Source of the DNA: an uncultured Ruminococcus sp.
GTDB taxonomy: Bacteria > Bacillota > Clostridia > Oscillospirales > Acutalibacteraceae
Length of the DNA: 33,798 bases
Assembly: GCA_902794395.1 (NCBI GenBank)
Contig: CADBHB010000019.1
Span: 1 to 33,798, forward strand
Direction: 5' to 3'
Positions 32,975 through 33,798 of this stretch are shown here, piece after piece. The notes below the pieces were generated by a model. The model did not search any database, was not told the origin of the DNA, and worked only from the letters and a program-made list of their open reading frames with translations. How positions within the stretch are numbered: the first letter of the stretch is position 1; every line of letters begins with the position of its first letter. Position numbers and translations under genes: made by a program.

Positions 32975-33511
32975 ATGAACACCGAAATATACGATCAGGC
33001 AAAGCAGGCGGCGCAGGAGATAATGGAAGCCGCCAAGCTCAAAAAAGGCGATATTCTGGTAGTCGGCTGCTCCTCAAGCGAGGTAGCGGGCGGCGTAATA
33101 GGACATGATTCCAGCCTTGAGACCGCACAGGCGGTATTCAGCGGCATATACGACGCGCTTAACGAAAAGGGCGTATACCTTGCGGCGCAGTGCTGCGAAC
33201 ACCTGAACCGCGCCATCTGCGTAGAGCGCGCGGCGGTGCCCTTTGCCGAGGAGGTCTGCGTTATGCCTCAGCCCAAGGCGGGCGGCTCCTTTGCCACCAC
33301 CGCTTACCGCACGTTTAAAGACCCTGTAATGCTTGAGGAGATACAGGCAGACGCGGGGCTCGACATAGGCGGCACCCTTATCGGTATGCACCTAAAGCGA
33401 GTGGCGGTCCCCGTCAGGCTCAGCCTTGACCATATCGGCAGCGCCGTTTTGCTGGCTGCGCGCACCCGTCCGAAATACATCGGCGGCGAACGCGCCGTAT
33501 ATCCTGTTTAG
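32975..33511 (+). CDS. UPF0340 / DUF436 family protein (YwlG-like)
   Basis: 178 residues from the ATG at 32975; GGAG lies nine bases upstream, and the longer open frame starts before the promoter. Characteristic family pieces are GDILVVGCSSSEVAGGVIGHDSS, ALNEKGVYLAAQCCEHLNRA and QPKAGGSFATTAYRTF, with DAGLDIGGTLIGMHLKRVAVPVR near the C-terminus. The family (B. subtilis YwlG) has no established function to my knowledge. It is a short cytoplasmic protein with several conserved Cys. Single-gene unit with promoter and terminator. Confidence 0.9.
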   Translation: MNTEIYDQAKQAAQEIMEAAKLKKGDILVVGCSSSEVAGGVIGHDSSLETAQAVFSGIYDALNEKGVYLAAQCCEHLNRAICVERAAVPFAEEVCVMPQPKAGGSFATTAYRTFKDPVMLEEIQADAGLDIGGTLIGMHLKRVAVPVRLSLDHIGSAVLLAARTRPKYIGGERAVYPV

Positions 33512-33513
33512 CT

Positions 33514-33537
33514 AAAGCGCCCTTCGGGGCGTTTTCT
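33514..33537 (+). terminator. Terminator of the UPF0340 gene
   Basis: AAAGCGCCC, loop TTCG and GGGCGTTTT (33514-33535, one G-U), followed by CTTAT. Confidence 0.8.
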
Positions 33538-33668
33538 TATAGTGTATGGCACATGGCACACAGCGCACGGCGAAGGGCGGGCTTCGCTATGCATCTGCGC
33601 CTGCGCTGAAAAACATGTGACGAAAACCTGAATTTTTCCAAAATTCCCTATCCAAACGCGGGGTTTTG

Positions 33669-33677
33669 TGTTACAAT
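33669..33677 (+). promoter_or_regulatory. Extended -10 promoter of the ABC transporter gene
   Basis: TG-T-TACAAT at 33669-33677 fits an extended -10. No good -35 box is seen 17-18 bases upstream. The leader to 33714 is about 30 bases. Confidence 0.5.
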
Positions 33678-33713
33678 GTAGAATGAATGATTACAAGCCA
33701 AGGAGTGACACAG

Positions 33714-33798
33714 ATGATAGAGGTGAAACACCTTACCAAGCGCTACGGCAAGATAACCGCCGTCGATGACATCAGCTTCACGGTGGATTCGGGCGAGG
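33714..33798 (+). CDS. ABC transporter ATP-binding protein (5' part only)
   Basis: The first 28 residues, starting MIEVKHLTKRYGKITAVDDI and continuing SFTVDSGE, are the invariant opening of an ABC ATPase, ending just before the Walker A loop. AGGAG lies eight bases before the ATG. The gene runs off the window, so substrate and direction cannot be judged; an ABC-2-type exporter ATPase would fit this style of start. Confidence 0.85.
   Translation, partial: MIEVKHLTKRYGKITAVDDISFTVDSGE

Overview
The window reads as a low-GC-phylum (Firmicutes) chromosome segment of the Clostridia, most likely a gut Ruminococcus/Oscillospiraceae-type anaerobe. The indications are an hrcA-grpE-dnaK-dnaJ-prmA heat-shock cluster with a perfect CIRCE operator, an NfnAB-type transhydrogenase pair, L-lactate dehydrogenase, a Nif11-like small protein, a secreted dockerin protein, TTGACA/TATAAT promoters and GGAGG ribosome sites. 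The genus is an inference; there is no rRNA gene or complete tRNA gene here.

Layout. (1) 1-1480: right-hand end of a more AT-rich mobile element: small genes on both sides of a divergent control region with dyad operators (416-542), a small frameshifted gene, and a copy of a tRNA 3' end that looks like an attachment site. (2) 1480-2080: non-coding, dense in hairpins and short repeats. (3) 2081-7383: a divergent pair of units encoding a YfhO-family membrane protein, a CsbB/GtrB-type glycosyltransferase, a Cache-type membrane protein and a GtrA-type flippase candidate: the parts of a three-component extracytoplasmic glycosylation system. (4) 15691-7471, leftward: a tightly packed nine-gene operon that should build dTDP-4-amino-4,6-dideoxygalactose (RfbA, RfbB, WecE), probably N-acetylate it (GNAT), load it on a lipid carrier (ArnC-like GT2), flip it (two small EamA/SMR-like proteins) and transfer it outside (two tandem paralogous polytopic proteins). 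(5) 15952-22494, leftward: an acidic-tailed membrane protein, then prmA, dnaJ, dnaK, grpE and hrcA. (6) 22595-24954, rightward: small membrane proteins, ribosomal protein S20, a Nif11-like protein and an AqpZ-like aquaporin. (7) 25072-28465, leftward: GH25 muramidase and NfnAB. (8) 28642-33798: L-lactate dehydrogenase, a 1031-residue secreted protein (leucine-rich repeats, eleven Cys-rich repeats, dockerin), a UPF0340 protein and the start of an ABC transporter ATPase.

The most notable content is the pair of adjacent, independent lipid-linked sugar modification systems in regions 3 and 4. The second combines an enterobacterial-common-antigen-type amino sugar pathway with a split flippase and two candidate external transferases. 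No genes are seen that would divert the dTDP-sugar to rhamnose.
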